Of a DNA stretch of 64,000 nt, positions 34,491-43,783 are shown one piece after another (position 1 is the stretch's first letter; each line of letters begins with the position of its first letter). The translations under genes and the position numbers were made by a program. The notes under the pieces are model-generated. The model did no database searches, had not been told where the DNA came from, and worked only from the letters and a program-made list of their open reading frames with translations. The stretch is from Rhodospirillaceae bacterium MC! (GTDB lineage: Bacteria > Pseudomonadota > Alphaproteobacteria > MC1): NCBI GenBank assembly GCA_002632265.1, contig NQOV01000005.1:246-64245 (forward strand), in the 5' to 3' direction.

Positions 34491-34823
34491 ATGATCAATA
34501 TTAATCTTTCAGAAAATGCTATCAAGCGAGTTAAATCAATTATGGATAAGAAAAACAATCCTAATCTTAATTTTAGAGTACAAGTCAATAGTGGCGGATG
34601 TTCAGGCTTTGAATATAAATTCGCCCTTGATGAAAATAAAAATGACGATGATCTCGAATACAACTTTGCGGACGGAGTTACCATGATAGTCGACGAAACA
34701 TCCGCCGAATTCCTAGAAAATGCCACTATCGATTTCTCATTCGAAATGGTAAGCTCTGCTTTTAAAGTGATCAATGAAAATGTAAGTAATAGTTGTGGTT
34801 GTGGAAATAGTTTTTCTATCTAA
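34491..34823 (+). CDS. erpA: A-type iron-sulfur carrier, ErpA/IscA family
   Basis: 110 aa. The three cluster-binding cysteines are present: Cys37 in NSGGCSGFEY, and Cys102 and Cys104 in SNSCGCGNSF. The fold and length match the HesB/IscA/ErpA family, which passes Fe-S clusters to apo-enzymes. The neighbourhood (divergent from argS) is where alphaproteobacteria keep erpA, which favours that name over iscA; no isc or suf genes are adjacent. In this window HemN and the type 5 uracil glycosylase are potential Fe-S clients. Confidence 0.9.
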   Translation: MININLSENAIKRVKSIMDKKNNPNLNFRVQVNSGGCSGFEYKFALDENKNDDDLEYNFADGVTMIVDETSAEFLENATIDFSFEMVSSAFKVINENVSNSCGCGNSFSI

Positions 34824-34914
34824 AAGCTAGGAAAAACTACTTGACTATTTAACATATATATGATATGGTCGTTAATACAATCAAAAATTAATGCAATAGA
34901 GTTCCATAATATTC

Positions 34915-35853
34915 ATGAGTATAACGATCAAAAAATATGAAGAAAGCTACAAAAATCAATGGAATGACTTCATAATAAATTCTAAAACTAATCATTTTAT
35001 GTTTAATAGAAATTATATGGATTATCATTCCCATAGATTTGAAGATCATTCATTGATGATCTTCAAAAAAAATAAGCTAATTGCCTGCATGCCTGCCAAT
35101 CTTGAGAATAATATTCTTTATTCTCATAAGGGTTTATCTTTTGGTGGGATTATCTCTACAAACAAAATTAAAATTCAAGATTTTCTTGTCATATTTGATG
35201 CTCTAAAAGAATATTGCAAAACTAATAATATAAAGAAAGTTATATATAAACAAACTCCAGCCATTTACGACTCAAACCGTAGCGATGAAATAGCTTACGC
35301 CTTATTTTACAATAATGCTACTATCTTAAAATGTGAACCAAACTCTATCATAGATCTACAGGAAAAAATTTCCTATAGTCGACCTATCGTATATGGTATC
35401 AATAAATCAAAAAAACTTGATATAACTATCAAAAGAAATGATAATAATTATCAGGAATTTTATGAAAATCTAAAGATAAACCTATCTAAATTTAATAAAA
35501 CTCCAGTTCATACTTTAGATGAATTCATCTTGCTAGCTAACAGATTTCCCCAGAATATCGAATTAATATCTGCTTATTATGAAAATACTATGACATCAAG
35601 CACATGGATCTTTAAAACCAATCAGGTTATCCACACACAAAATATAGTTTCCACACCACACGGACGAAAAATCGTCAGTGGTGCATTATTGTTCGATCAT
35701 ATAATTCAAGATTCTAAAGATAAATTTAAATTTTTTAGCTTTGGTATATCTTCAGAAGATAACGGTAGATATTTAAATATCCCCTTAATTTCCAATAAAG
35801 GATACTATGGATCTCGCATTCAAAATATTTATACTTATGAGCTTATAATATAG
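34915..35853 (+). CDS. FemAB-like / GNAT-fold acyltransferase
   Basis: 312 aa. The N-terminal block (NHFMFNRNYMDYHSHRFEDHSLMIFKK, then SHKGLSFGG) is typical of GNAT/FemAB-like proteins found with polysaccharide genes. The C-terminal half has YYENTMTSSTWIF and a second GNAT-like strand pattern. Such proteins probably N-acylate or aminoacylate amino-sugars or wall peptides, but the acceptor is unknown. It lies 92 bp after erpA and converges on a methyltransferase gene. No membrane helix or signal peptide. Low GC even for this window, with many Asn, Lys and Ile residues. Confidence 0.65.
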   Translation: MSITIKKYEESYKNQWNDFIINSKTNHFMFNRNYMDYHSHRFEDHSLMIFKKNKLIACMPANLENNILYSHKGLSFGGIISTNKIKIQDFLVIFDALKEYCKTNNIKKVIYKQTPAIYDSNRSDEIAYALFYNNATILKCEPNSIIDLQEKISYSRPIVYGINKSKKLDITIKRNDNNYQEFYENLKINLSKFNKTPVHTLDEFILLANRFPQNIELISAYYENTMTSSTWIFKTNQVIHTQNIVSTPHGRKIVSGALLFDHIIQDSKDKFKFFSFGISSEDNGRYLNIPLISNKGYYGSRIQNIYTYELII

Positions 35854-35881
35854 ACTTTTCTATATAGCCCATCTGTTTTTT

Positions 35882-36559
35882 CTATTTTATTTTATGATTT
35901 GTAAATACTTTTATCTGTAATATGGGATGCCATCCGCCTTGATCGTAAATTTCTTCATAACCATATTCTAATAAAGGTTCAGGATGTAAAGGGTTAACAT
36001 ATATAATCATTACCTTTTTATCTGTTAACTGTTCTAGCATTTTTCGTATTACTGGTTCGCCAAAAGGGTTAAACATATAAATAATAAGATTCTCATTCAT
36101 ACTCTCAACCGACGATAAATTACAAACATCTTGAACAGAGAAATCACCTTCTTTATTAAACATCTTTCTATGGTTATTTTTAGCTATTTCGATAAGTGTT
36201 GGGTTTAAATCGATTCCTGATAAACTAATGTTTCTTTTATGTTTTTGTATCAGCTGTTCCCATATTAATAGAACTCTACCCTTGCCACATCCCATATCAA
36301 TAAAAGAATAATTATCCATATTAGATCCTAAAAACTGATCTGCAAGGCTATAAGTTTTCTTTATGATATTAGACCACGAACCAAGATAATAGCGATTATG
36401 ATCATCATAACGGTTATTTTCATCATATAAAGTATCAACAGGAATCCATAAATGAGTATCTACACGGTTTTTTATGTCGAAAAAATGGGAATAGAAAAAG
36501 TAAGCATAAATTAGCTTAAATCCATATTTTTTATACATATTATAATAATTTCTAAGCAT
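35882..36559 (-). CDS. Class I SAM-dependent methyltransferase
   Basis: 225 aa. Motif I is FIDMGCGKGRVL (about residue 90), with the acidic post-I position in LSGIDLNPTLIEIAK and motif IV as IIYMFNPFGEP, an NPF-type pattern rather than NPPY. This marks a Rossmann-fold methyltransferase. An N-terminal stretch of about 75 residues rich in Tyr and Asp has no recognised domain. It converges with the FemAB-like gene (28 bp apart), hinting at joint acquisition or a shared surface-modification role, but nothing identifies the substrate. Confidence 0.75.
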   Translation of the reverse strand: MLRNYYNMYKKYGFKLIYAYFFYSHFFDIKNRVDTHLWIPVDTLYDENNRYDDHNRYYLGSWSNIIKKTYSLADQFLGSNMDNYSFIDMGCGKGRVLLIWEQLIQKHKRNISLSGIDLNPTLIEIAKNNHRKMFNKEGDFSVQDVCNLSSVESMNENLIIYMFNPFGEPVIRKMLEQLTDKKVMIIYVNPLHPEPLLEYGYEEIYDQGGWHPILQIKVFTNHKIK

Positions 36560-36751
36560 GTTTTTTCCTATTATCTCTTTTTAGTAGTATTTTGAAATGT
36601 CATACTAACATATGGCATATGGATGTTACAAAATCAAGTGAGTTTATAAAGTAAATAATCACAATAAAAAAAATCATATAATAAATTTACATGATCTTTT
36701 TTATTTAAATTAAATTGTTAGTTTAGTTTATACTTAAGCATATAATCTAAA

Positions 36752-37048
36752 TTAAGCTACATTCTTTTTAGCTTTTACTTTAAGAATGCGACGTTTAACA
36801 ACTAAGCAATCATTGGTAAGTTTAGAATTAGGAGTGCTTAAAAGGTAAGCGTCTAAACCGCCATTGTGTTCTACTGTACGAATACCATGTACTGACGCAC
36901 GGAAACGAATAGAAGTTTTTAGAATTTCACTAGCCAAGCTAATGTTCTGTAAATTAGGTATGTAACGACGGCGAGTTCTATTTTTCGCGTGGCTTACATT
37001 ATTACCAGTTAATACACCTTTACCTGTGATCATACAACGACGAGCCAT
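36752..37048 (-). CDS. rpmB: 50S ribosomal protein L28
   Basis: 98 aa, the longer proteobacterial form of bL28. [33 protein letters not shown] and the [21 protein letters not shown] block match the family end to end. Strongly basic. It has its own consensus promoter just upstream (37094-37122). Confidence 0.97.
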   Translation of the reverse strand: MARRCMITGKGVLTGNNVSHAKNRTRRRYIPNLQNISLASEILKTSIRFRASVHGIRTVEHNGGLDAYLLSTPNSKLTNDCLVVKRRILKVKAKKNVA

Positions 37049-37093
37049 GATTATGTTTCCTTTTTCTTTAAAAAATAATTGTTTGCAATAGTA

Positions 37094-37122
37094 TGTATAC
37101 TAAAAATCGAATAACTTGTCAA
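37094..37122 (-). promoter_or_regulatory. Strong promoter of rpmB
   Basis: Minus strand TTGACA, 17 bp, TATACA, about 45 bp before the rpmB start. Confidence 0.7.
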
Positions 37123-37215
37123 GTAGAATTTTTTATTTTTCCATAAATTATTTGAAGAACCCTTACAGTTAGCCCCATACAGCATAAGAAATCTTCATAC
37201 TTATTTTACTATTAC

Positions 37216-37275
37216 TATTTCTTAAAATACTATTTCTTAAAAGCACATAGGGGATATTTTTATCTGCCCTAACTA
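37216..37275. repeat. Degenerate remnant of the palindromic element at hemN stop
   Basis: TTCTTAAAAGCACATAGGGG followed by ATATTTTTATCTGCCC resembles the right arm of array D (GTCTAAAGGCACATAGTGGG, TGTTTTTATCCGATCC) and ends at the hemN stop codon. The left arm is not recognisable. Confidence 0.4.
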
Positions 37276-38646
37276 AACCGCTTGGGAATGTTTGGCTTTA
37301 CTTTTGCTTAAATATGAATCAAATTCCGAGGCTATAACTCTAGAAAATAAGATATATTCTGGCTTTATGATTATGATATTATTATCTTTTATGCTTATGA
37401 TCTCATCTTTTACATACTTTTCTAAGGATTGAAGTTCCTTAGCAAAATAGTTTGGATCTTCATTAAATGCAGATAATTTCTCGTGAAGATTAACTTGATT
37501 AAAGCACATGATATCATCAATCACAGATTTTCTTAATTTATCATCGCCCTTAAATGGTAGGATTCGCTCTACAGGTAAGATATTATTATTGATACTTTCC
37601 TTATACTGATTAATTGCCTTAATATTCGCCACATATCCGTTATCATTATAGCCGATAGATGACGCACCCAAGCCGATTAAAACGCTAGAATCATCGGTTG
37701 TATATCCTTGAAAGTTACGCTTTAGAGTTTTATTTTGTAACGCTTTGTACATATTATCTTCAGGCAAGGCGAAATGATCGAATCCTATTTCTTTAAAACC
37801 GAATTCCAAGAGTTTATTGCGTCCTGCAAGATTCTGTAAGAGACGTTCTTTTGAATTCGGCAAACTATCTTCAGGAATGAGCTTTTGATGAGTTTTCATC
37901 CACGGCACATGAGCATAGCCAAAAAATGCAATGCGAGACGGATGTAAGGAATGAACTTTTGTAATCATATCCTCTACTTTAGCGATGGTCTGCCCTGGTA
38001 ATCCGTATAAAAGATCCATATTAATGCCTGTAATACCCGCTTGATTAAGCCAATCTACCGCTTGTTTAGTGATCTCAAAGGATTGATTGCGATTGATTAT
38101 CTGTTGCACTTCAGGATCAAAATCTTGAATGCCGATAGACGCACGATTAATTCCCGCTTGAGCCAATCCTTTCACGTATTCTTCTGTGGCGGTACGTGGA
38201 TCGAGTTCCACATTAAGGCGAGCGTCGTGAGTTATGGTGAATTTATTACGCACATGGTTTACGATTCTTTCGAATTCATTATCTCGTAACATGGTAGGAC
38301 TTCCCCCACCCCAATGAATATGATTCACCGCTACGGATTTCGGCAAAAGATTCGCCAATAAATCGATTTCCTTAAGCAGATACTCAATATATTCTTGTAT
38401 GGGTTCGTGCTTAGCTACTATTTTTGTATAACATCCGCAGAAATTACACATACTAGCACAAAAGGGGATATGTATATACAAAGATACTTCTGATTTTTCC
38501 TTAATATTAGTAATCCAATTGGCGTATATATTTGGAGCTTGTTCATCGGCTACAAAGTGCGGAGCGGTGGGATAGCTTGTGTATCGTGGAACATTTCCCT
38601 TATATTTGTTGAGAATTTTTATTAGATTCTGTTCATTATGTTTCAT
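37273..38646 (-). CDS. hemN: Oxygen-independent coproporphyrinogen III oxidase
   Basis: 457 aa radical-SAM enzyme that decarboxylates coproporphyrinogen III without oxygen in heme synthesis. The YIHIPFCASMCNFCGC motif places the cluster cysteines at 63, 67 and 70 plus the HemN-typical Cys72. HWGGGSPT, the DPRTATEEYVKGL block and the C-terminal HemN domain are intact. True HemN (with CxxxCxxCxC) rather than the shorter HemW type. It implies heme synthesis under low oxygen. Confidence 0.94.
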   Translation of the reverse strand: MKHNEQNLIKILNKYKGNVPRYTSYPTAPHFVADEQAPNIYANWITNIKEKSEVSLYIHIPFCASMCNFCGCYTKIVAKHEPIQEYIEYLLKEIDLLANLLPKSVAVNHIHWGGGSPTMLRDNEFERIVNHVRNKFTITHDARLNVELDPRTATEEYVKGLAQAGINRASIGIQDFDPEVQQIINRNQSFEITKQAVDWLNQAGITGINMDLLYGLPGQTIAKVEDMITKVHSLHPSRIAFFGYAHVPWMKTHQKLIPEDSLPNSKERLLQNLAGRNKLLEFGFKEIGFDHFALPEDNMYKALQNKTLKRNFQGYTTDDSSVLIGLGASSIGYNDNGYVANIKAINQYKESINNNILPVERILPFKGDDKLRKSVIDDIMCFNQVNLHEKLSAFNEDPNYFAKELQSLEKYVKDEIISIKDNNIIIIKPEYILFSRVIASEFDSYLSKSKAKHSQAV

Positions 38647-38832
38647 TTTGTCATGCTTTTATCTTGAGGTTAAATATGATATTATTTTAAAGAGCATAAC
38701 ATATATTTTACGAATTGTCGATATTTATAAAAATTTATTTTCATTAAATATGGATTTTGCTATTGATTTTTGTCAATATATATATTATCATATATAGTAT
38801 AACAAACTTTTCACAGGATACATATAACTATA

Positions 38833-39549
38833 ATGGAAAATATTGAATATATATTATTCGGCATAATCGCCGTATTCTTCATTTTACAACTACTTAGAGT
38901 ATTAGGCAAAAGATCAGACGCCGACGAAGAGCAGATTCTCAAAAAAGACGCTATGTTCCAAGAACTAGAGGCACATAGAAATAGCAAAAAATTACAAGCG
39001 AATCAAACTGCTCTTAAAGAAGATAACAATCATGAAAACGTTGTTACTGAACTTGATATCAATAATCCTAAGTATCTCCAAGATACCTACGGCGAGCAAA
39101 TAGCTAAAAATATTCAAGCTATTATGGAACAGAATAAAAGCTTTACCTTAGATAAATTCATGAATAATTCTAAAATCGCTTTTACCATGATCCAAGAAGC
39201 TTTTTCTGCAGGCGATAAAGATACTTTAAAGCTAGTTTTAAATGATAAAATGTACAACATGTACGCTAAAACAATCGATTCCCATCAGGAAAACAGTATT
39301 ACTGTACATGTGGAAATTGTAAAGATCAAATCTGCCATACTTAAAACCGTACTAATTCACGGCGATACCGCATTAATTACCGTAGAATTCACTTCCGAAC
39401 AAACTAACCATGTAACCGATAGCAACGAAAACATAATCAGCGGCCACGATAACCAAATCATTAACGCTAAAGAATTATGGACATTCGAAAAAAACCTAAA
39501 AGACAACTCCAATAAATGGCACTTATCTAAAACTAAAAACCTAGTATAA
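38833..39549 (+). CDS. Tim44-domain protein
   Basis: 238 aa. One N-terminal membrane helix (YILFGIIAVFFILQLLRVL) is followed by a charged linker and a C-terminal Tim44-like/MRPL45 domain (about residues 95-235), with the features FTLDKFMNNSKIAFTMIQEAFSAGDKDTLK and ELWTFEKNLKDNSNKWHL. Bacterial homologues (TimA) are alphaproteobacterial relatives of the mitochondrial import protein Tim44; their bacterial role is not settled. Followed by its own terminator. Good evidence for the lineage. Confidence 0.88.
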   Translation: MENIEYILFGIIAVFFILQLLRVLGKRSDADEEQILKKDAMFQELEAHRNSKKLQANQTALKEDNNHENVVTELDINNPKYLQDTYGEQIAKNIQAIMEQNKSFTLDKFMNNSKIAFTMIQEAFSAGDKDTLKLVLNDKMYNMYAKTIDSHQENSITVHVEIVKIKSAILKTVLIHGDTALITVEFTSEQTNHVTDSNENIISGHDNQIINAKELWTFEKNLKDNSNKWHLSKTKNLV

Positions 39550-39571
39550 GTTTATGGCTATAGGATAATAG

Positions 39572-39607
39572 AAACCCTAGCACTTTTTCATAGGTGCTAG
39601 GGTTTTA
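39572..39607 (+). terminator. Terminator of Tim44-domain gene
   Basis: AAACCCTAGCAC and exact complement GTGCTAGGGTTT around a 10-nt loop, followed by TTACTTTT; 22 bp after the stop. Confidence 0.85.
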
Positions 39608-39635
39608 CTTTTATTAGTTTTATTGCTTTTATTAA

Positions 39636-39664
39636 TTGACAATCAAGCATAAAACACGTATAAT
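39636..39664 (+). promoter_or_regulatory. Consensus sigma70 promoter of the coiled-coil gene
   Basis: TTGACA, 17 bp, TATAAT: a perfect match, 40 bp before the start at 39704. The RBS TTTAGGAGA follows. Confidence 0.8.
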
Positions 39665-39703
39665 ACTAATATATAATACATACAAACTTTAGGAGATTCC
39701 ACA

Positions 39704-40204
39704 ATGGCAAATACACAAGCTATAAAACATGAGCATGTAAAAGCTATTACCAACACTGGAAATATCATTGCCATGCTTAACAAAGCAGGTATCGAAAACG
39801 ACAAGGCTACCGAAATCGCTAGAGAAATAGACATTCAACTTAACGCCGTATTAGATGAAAAACTCACCCATGAAGACGTAACAAAAATACTAGATGAACA
39901 TCTTGACGATGTAGCCACTAAAGAATTTGTTCGTGCTGAAATTATGGCCACTAAAGAGTTTGTTCGTGCTGAAATTATGGCCACTAAAGAGTTTGTTCGT
40001 GCTGAAATTCAAACAGTCAGAACCGAAATTCAAGAAGTTAGAACAGATATGCAGACTATGGAAACTAAAATTAGAACAGATATGCAGACACTTGAAGTCA
40101 AAATGGAAAAAGGATTACGTCAAAATTTCATTGGTATTGCAGGAATTGTATCGGTTATTTTGGGTGTTTTCTATTTTGCACTAACTCATAATTTCCATTC
40201 TTAA
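39704..40204 (+). CDS. DUF1640/MCUR1-like coiled-coil tail-anchored protein
   Basis: 166 aa. A helical N-terminal part with HVKAITNTGNIIAMLNKAG and KATEIAREIDIQLN precedes a coiled coil and a C-terminal membrane helix (IGIAGIVSVILGVFYFAL), so it is tail anchored. The layout matches DUF1640/CCDC90-like proteins; mitochondrial relatives regulate the calcium uniporter, but no bacterial function is established. The coiled coil contains three exact 11-residue repeats (ATKEFVRAEIM) from a 33-bp DNA repeat, so its length may vary. It has a perfect consensus promoter, suggesting high expression, and its own terminator. Confidence 0.75.
   Translation: MANTQAIKHEHVKAITNTGNIIAMLNKAGIENDKATEIAREIDIQLNAVLDEKLTHEDVTKILDEHLDDVATKEFVRAEIMATKEFVRAEIMATKEFVRAEIQTVRTEIQEVRTDMQTMETKIRTDMQTLEVKMEKGLRQNFIGIAGIVSVILGVFYFALTHNFHS
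39913..40011 (+). repeat. Three tandem 33-bp coding repeats
   Basis: Units begin GCCACTAAAGA at 39913, 39946 and 39979. They are nearly identical (the first has one substitution; the third ends ATTCAA) and encode 11-residue coiled-coil units. Confidence 0.85.
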
Positions 40205-40323
40205 TTAAAATTGCTTATGGGAAGAAAACATATAAAAAAATAGATTTACCTAAATTAAAAAATAACTTACTAGATATAGCGAAATAGTCTTAAGATATCG
40301 CCTATTGTAAAGAATACCAAACT

Positions 40324-40357
40324 ACCCTAGCACTTAAAAAGTACTAGGGTTATTTTT
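40324..40357 (+). terminator. Terminator after DUF1640-like gene
   Basis: ACCCTAG-C-ACTT / AAGT-A-CTAGGGT with an AAA loop and one mismatch, then TATTTTTA. Sequence resembles the Tim44 gene terminator (CCCTAGCAC). Confidence 0.75.
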
Positions 40358-40385
40358 AGGACAGTTAGGAAATTAATGCTAAATT

Positions 40386-40490
40386 AAGGGGGAGAAAAAG
40401 TGCTTAGTCAAGGTTCTTAAGGCATGCGGGGTGTATCCCCATATCGTAAATGACTTAAGGGCATTGAATGAGTGCTTTTTCGCACTCCTT
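40386..40490. repeat. Nested palindromic element F
   Basis: AAGGGGGAGAAAAAGTGCTT pairs with AGTGCTTTTTCGCACTCCTT; inner stem TTCTTAAG... ; apical hairpin GGGG-TGTAT-CCCC; 3' bulge ATCGTAAATG. The right edge overlaps the first two bases of the transketolase stop (40489). Confidence 0.75.
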
Positions 40491-42474
40491 AGATTACTTC
40501 TTTTACTGTTTTTAATAGGTTATCGGTTGTAATGCCGAAGTGTTCGAATAGTTGACCTGCAGGGGCTGACGCACCAAAGCCTGCCATGCCGATGAATTTA
40601 CCGTTGTAGCCGATGTATTTATCCCAGCCGTAGCGGATAGCGGCCTCAATGGCAATGCGTGGTTTTAAGTTATCGCCAAGAACAGAATTTTTATAAGAAT
40701 CTGCTTGTGAATCAAAAAGGCTAGTACAAGGCATTGAAACGACAACCGCCTTTATACCGTCTTTTGTAAGTTTATCAAAGGCCTCGACAGCTAGGGAAAC
40801 TTCTGAACCTGTGGCTAGAATTGTAACTTGGCGATCTTGTGCGTGTTCTTGCCCACGTAAGATATAGCCACCCTTTGCCGATAAGTTCTCATCCGTATGA
40901 GTTGTACGAACCAACGGCAACGCCTGACGAGAAAGGGCTAAGGCTGACGGTGTTTTCTTACTTTCCACTGCAAGAGACCAACATTCCGCAGTTTCGATAA
41001 TATCAGCAGGACGGAAAATGTGGAAATTTGGCATAGAACGCATAGATACAAGGGTCTCTACTGGTTGATGTGTAGGTCCATCTTCGCCAACGCCGATACT
41101 ATCATGAGTTAAAACATAAATGGGAGCAATCTCCATAAGAGACGCCAAACGCTGTGCAGGACGGGCATAATCTGCAAATACCATAAAGGCCCCAGCATAA
41201 GGAATACCAACTCCACTAAGTACTAGACCATTCATCATCGCTCCCATTAAATGCTCACGGATACCATAATCAATATAAGTACCTTTATAGCCGTCTTCTG
41301 GGAATGTGTAATCTTGGTTCTTGGTTTTAGTCAGATTCGACGGTGTAAGATCTGCCGATCCGCCGATCATAAATGGTAAGCTTGTGTTTATCACTTCTAA
41401 AATCATGTTAGAAGCTTGACGACTGGCAACCTTAGTATTATCTGCTGTATGCTGTTTCTTAAATGCTTGTACATCTGCGGAAAAACTTGCAGGGATATTG
41501 CGTTCGGCGGTATCCTTAAGTAATTGTTGGACATCTTTTGCTTGTTTTGAGAAATTAGCATTCCACTTCTCGCAAGAATCCTTACCACGGCTAGAAGTTG
41601 CACGCCATAAATTTAAAGTATCATTTGGAATGGTAAAGGGTTTTTCTTTCCAGTTCAAAGCGTCTTTCATGCCTTGTAGTTCCACTTCTCCCAGTGGAGA
41701 TCCGTGAACCTTTGATGATCCTGATTTCGTTGGTGCACCCTTTCCTATAATGGTTTTACATGCGATCATTGTTGGCTTAGTAGCCGATTGTACTTTGCTT
41801 AAGGCGTTTTTGATTTCATCATAATTATGGCCATCAATTTCGATAACATCCCATTGGCAAGCTTTGAATCTAGCCACTTGATCAATGGAAGAGGCCATGC
41901 CCACTTCGCCCTCAATGGTAATATTATTATTATCCCATAGGACAACCAGATTAGAAAGTTTTTGACGTCCTGCGAAGTCGATAGCCTCTTCGGAAATTCC
42001 TTCCATTAAACAACCGTCGCCCACTAGAGTATAGGTTTTGTTGTTGATGATATCATCCCCAAACTTCGCATTTAAAATACGCTCACCCAAAGCCATACCT
42101 GTAGCGGTGGCGATACCTTGACCTAATGGCCCTGTGGTAGTTTCTATCCCTGTAATATGGCCATATTCTGGATGACCTGCGGTTTTTGATTGAAATTGAC
42201 GGAAATTTTTCATATCTTCCATATTGATATCGTCGTATCCTGATAGAAATAACAAGGCATACAACATCGCCGAACCATGACCAGCCGATAGGACAAATCT
42301 ATCACGATTCAACCATTTATGATTCTGTGGATCGAAATTTAAGAAATCGCTCCAAAGAACTGTCATTACATCTGCCATACCTAAGGGTAAACCTGGATGG
42401 CCGGAGTTTGCTTTGTCGATAGTTTCTGCTGAAAGAACTCGTAAGGCCGTAGCCATTTCGCTATATTTAGACAT
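40489..42474 (-). CDS. tkt: Transketolase
   Basis: 661 aa thiamine-diphosphate enzyme of the non-oxidative pentose phosphate pathway. Domains in order: ThDP-binding (LGMADVMTVLWSDFLNFDP, DRFVLSAGHGSAMLYALL, VGDGCLMEGISEEAIDFAG), pyrimidine-binding (GIREHLMGAMMNGL, DSIGVGEDGPTHQPVE) and C-terminal. All cofactor motifs are intact. It is preceded by a consensus promoter and followed by element F. Transaldolase lies upstream on the same strand, so the two sugar-interconverting enzymes are neighbours, separated by element G. Confidence 0.96.
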   Translation of the reverse strand: MSKYSEMATALRVLSAETIDKANSGHPGLPLGMADVMTVLWSDFLNFDPQNHKWLNRDRFVLSAGHGSAMLYALLFLSGYDDINMEDMKNFRQFQSKTAGHPEYGHITGIETTTGPLGQGIATATGMALGERILNAKFGDDIINNKTYTLVGDGCLMEGISEEAIDFAGRQKLSNLVVLWDNNNITIEGEVGMASSIDQVARFKACQWDVIEIDGHNYDEIKNALSKVQSATKPTMIACKTIIGKGAPTKSGSSKVHGSPLGEVELQGMKDALNWKEKPFTIPNDTLNLWRATSSRGKDSCEKWNANFSKQAKDVQQLLKDTAERNIPASFSADVQAFKKQHTADNTKVASRQASNMILEVINTSLPFMIGGSADLTPSNLTKTKNQDYTFPEDGYKGTYIDYGIREHLMGAMMNGLVLSGVGIPYAGAFMVFADYARPAQRLASLMEIAPIYVLTHDSIGVGEDGPTHQPVETLVSMRSMPNFHIFRPADIIETAECWSLAVESKKTPSALALSRQALPLVRTTHTDENLSAKGGYILRGQEHAQDRQVTILATGSEVSLAVEAFDKLTKDGIKAVVVSMPCTSLFDSQADSYKNSVLGDNLKPRIAIEAAIRYGWDKYIGYNGKFIGMAGFGASAPAGQLFEHFGITTDNLLKTVKEVI

Positions 42475-42517
42475 TGTTGAATGTACCTTTCATCTAAATA
42501 AATTGATTGTTATGACA

Positions 42518-42546
42518 ATAATAAGACATTTTCCCATTATTGTCAA
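42518..42546 (-). promoter_or_regulatory. Promoter of tkt
   Basis: Minus strand TTGACA, 17 bp, TATTAT, about 45 bp before the start. It lies between element G and the gene. Confidence 0.7.
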
Positions 42547-42570
42547 TTCATTTTATATGTTTTGTTATAC

Positions 42571-42683
42571 TAAGAGCTGGGAAAAAGTGCTTGAGAGAGC
42601 GTTATTAAGCGAGACGCCGTGTACTTACACACTTACATAAGTCTCGTTTAAGGACGCTGGATGAGTGCTTTTTCACGGCCCTA
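42571..42683. repeat. Nested palindromic element G
   Basis: TAAGAGCTGGGAAAAAGTGCTT pairs with AGTGCTTTTTCACGGCCCTA; apical hairpin GTGT-ACTT-ACAC; 3' bulge CTTACATAAG. The right edge contains the transaldolase stop codon (42681-42683). Confidence 0.82.
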
Positions 42684-43640
42684 TAGTTTTGAGTTTACTA
42701 TATCTTGTAAAGTCCCAAGATCTTTAGCAAATCCACGAATACCCTCTCCTAGCTTATCCACGGCCATGGGATCTTGATTGTGTAACCAGCGGAATTTTTG
42801 CTCATCCATGATGATTTCTTCTATATCTTGCTTGTTGGCGTTTTCTACAGATAATTTTACAGGCATATCTTTTTCATCATTTGCTAACTCTTCCAATAAC
42901 TTAGGGGCGATAGTTAGACGATCGATTCCATTAAGTTCTTCGATCTCGCCAATACTACGAAAGCTTGCTCCCATAACAATGGTATTGTGCTTGAACTTCT
43001 TGTAATAGTTGTAAATATCCTTTACTGACAGCACACCAGGATCTTGATCTTGCGGATATTCTTTATTGTGATTTTTCTTGTACCAATCTAAAATACGCCC
43101 AACAAAAGGCGAAACTAAAAATACATTAGCTTGTGCACAGGCGATCGCTTGAGCTTTGGAAAATAACAAAGTAAGGTTACAATTGATTTTTTCCTTTTCC
43201 AACTCACGAGATGCACAAATCCCTTCCCATGTGGCAGCTATTTTAATGAGAATACGCTCTCTTTTTATTCCCATATCTTCTAAAATACCAATGAGACGGC
43301 GTGCGGTTTCTTTCGTGCGTTCCGTGTCGTATGAGGCTGTAACGTTAACTTCAATTGAGACACGCCCTGGAACTAATTTCACTAATTCGGAAACAAAATT
43401 GGTAGCGATTTTTTCACAAGCTAAATCCACAACAGAAACATTTTTATATGCGGAAATATTTTCCTTAGCCCACGAGATTCCTCCGTCCACCAAATGGGCA
43501 TACTCTGCCTTTTTCGATGCTTGAAGAATTAGCGAGGGATTAGTAGTGCAATCTTGGGGCTTGAATTTTGCAATGCTGTTGATATCGCCACTATCTGCCA
43601 CTACTACGGTATTTTCTTTTAATCTATCTAACTTATTCAT
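42681..43640 (-). CDS. tal: Transaldolase (TalB type)
   Basis: 319 aa, the length of the E. coli TalB class. The Schiff-base lysine is Lys133 in ILIKIAATWEG; TTNPSLI and VSIEVNVTASYDT match the barrel strands. It transfers dihydroxyacetone units between sugar phosphates and works with the neighbouring transketolase. The promoter region (43710-43765) carries an operator-like sequence shared with deoR and one exporter gene, so it may belong to a DeoR-type regulon. Confidence 0.95.
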   Translation of the reverse strand: MNKLDRLKENTVVVADSGDINSIAKFKPQDCTTNPSLILQASKKAEYAHLVDGGISWAKENISAYKNVSVVDLACEKIATNFVSELVKLVPGRVSIEVNVTASYDTERTKETARRLIGILEDMGIKRERILIKIAATWEGICASRELEKEKINCNLTLLFSKAQAIACAQANVFLVSPFVGRILDWYKKNHNKEYPQDQDPGVLSVKDIYNYYKKFKHNTIVMGASFRSIGEIEELNGIDRLTIAPKLLEELANDEKDMPVKLSVENANKQDIEEIIMDEQKFRWLHNQDPMAVDKLGEGIRGFAKDLGTLQDIVNSKL

Positions 43641-43709
43641 GATTTTTTCCTTGTATATTTTTAGATTTAAGTTGAAGTTAAAGTTTTTATTTGTTAACTC
43701 TCAATCATT

Positions 43710-43765
43710 ATACTAACTTATTTTTTTCTCTTTGTCAATAAAAATTTTCGTTTTCACAAATTTTC
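43710..43765 (-). promoter_or_regulatory. tal promoter with upstream operator-like site
   Basis: Minus strand TTGACA (43733-43738), 17 bp, TAGTAT (43710-43715). Directly upstream of -35 is GAAAATTTGTGAAAACGAAA, similar to the sites at 44626 and 46050. Confidence 0.55.
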
Positions 43766-43783
43766 TTTTTACTAGACTAAATT

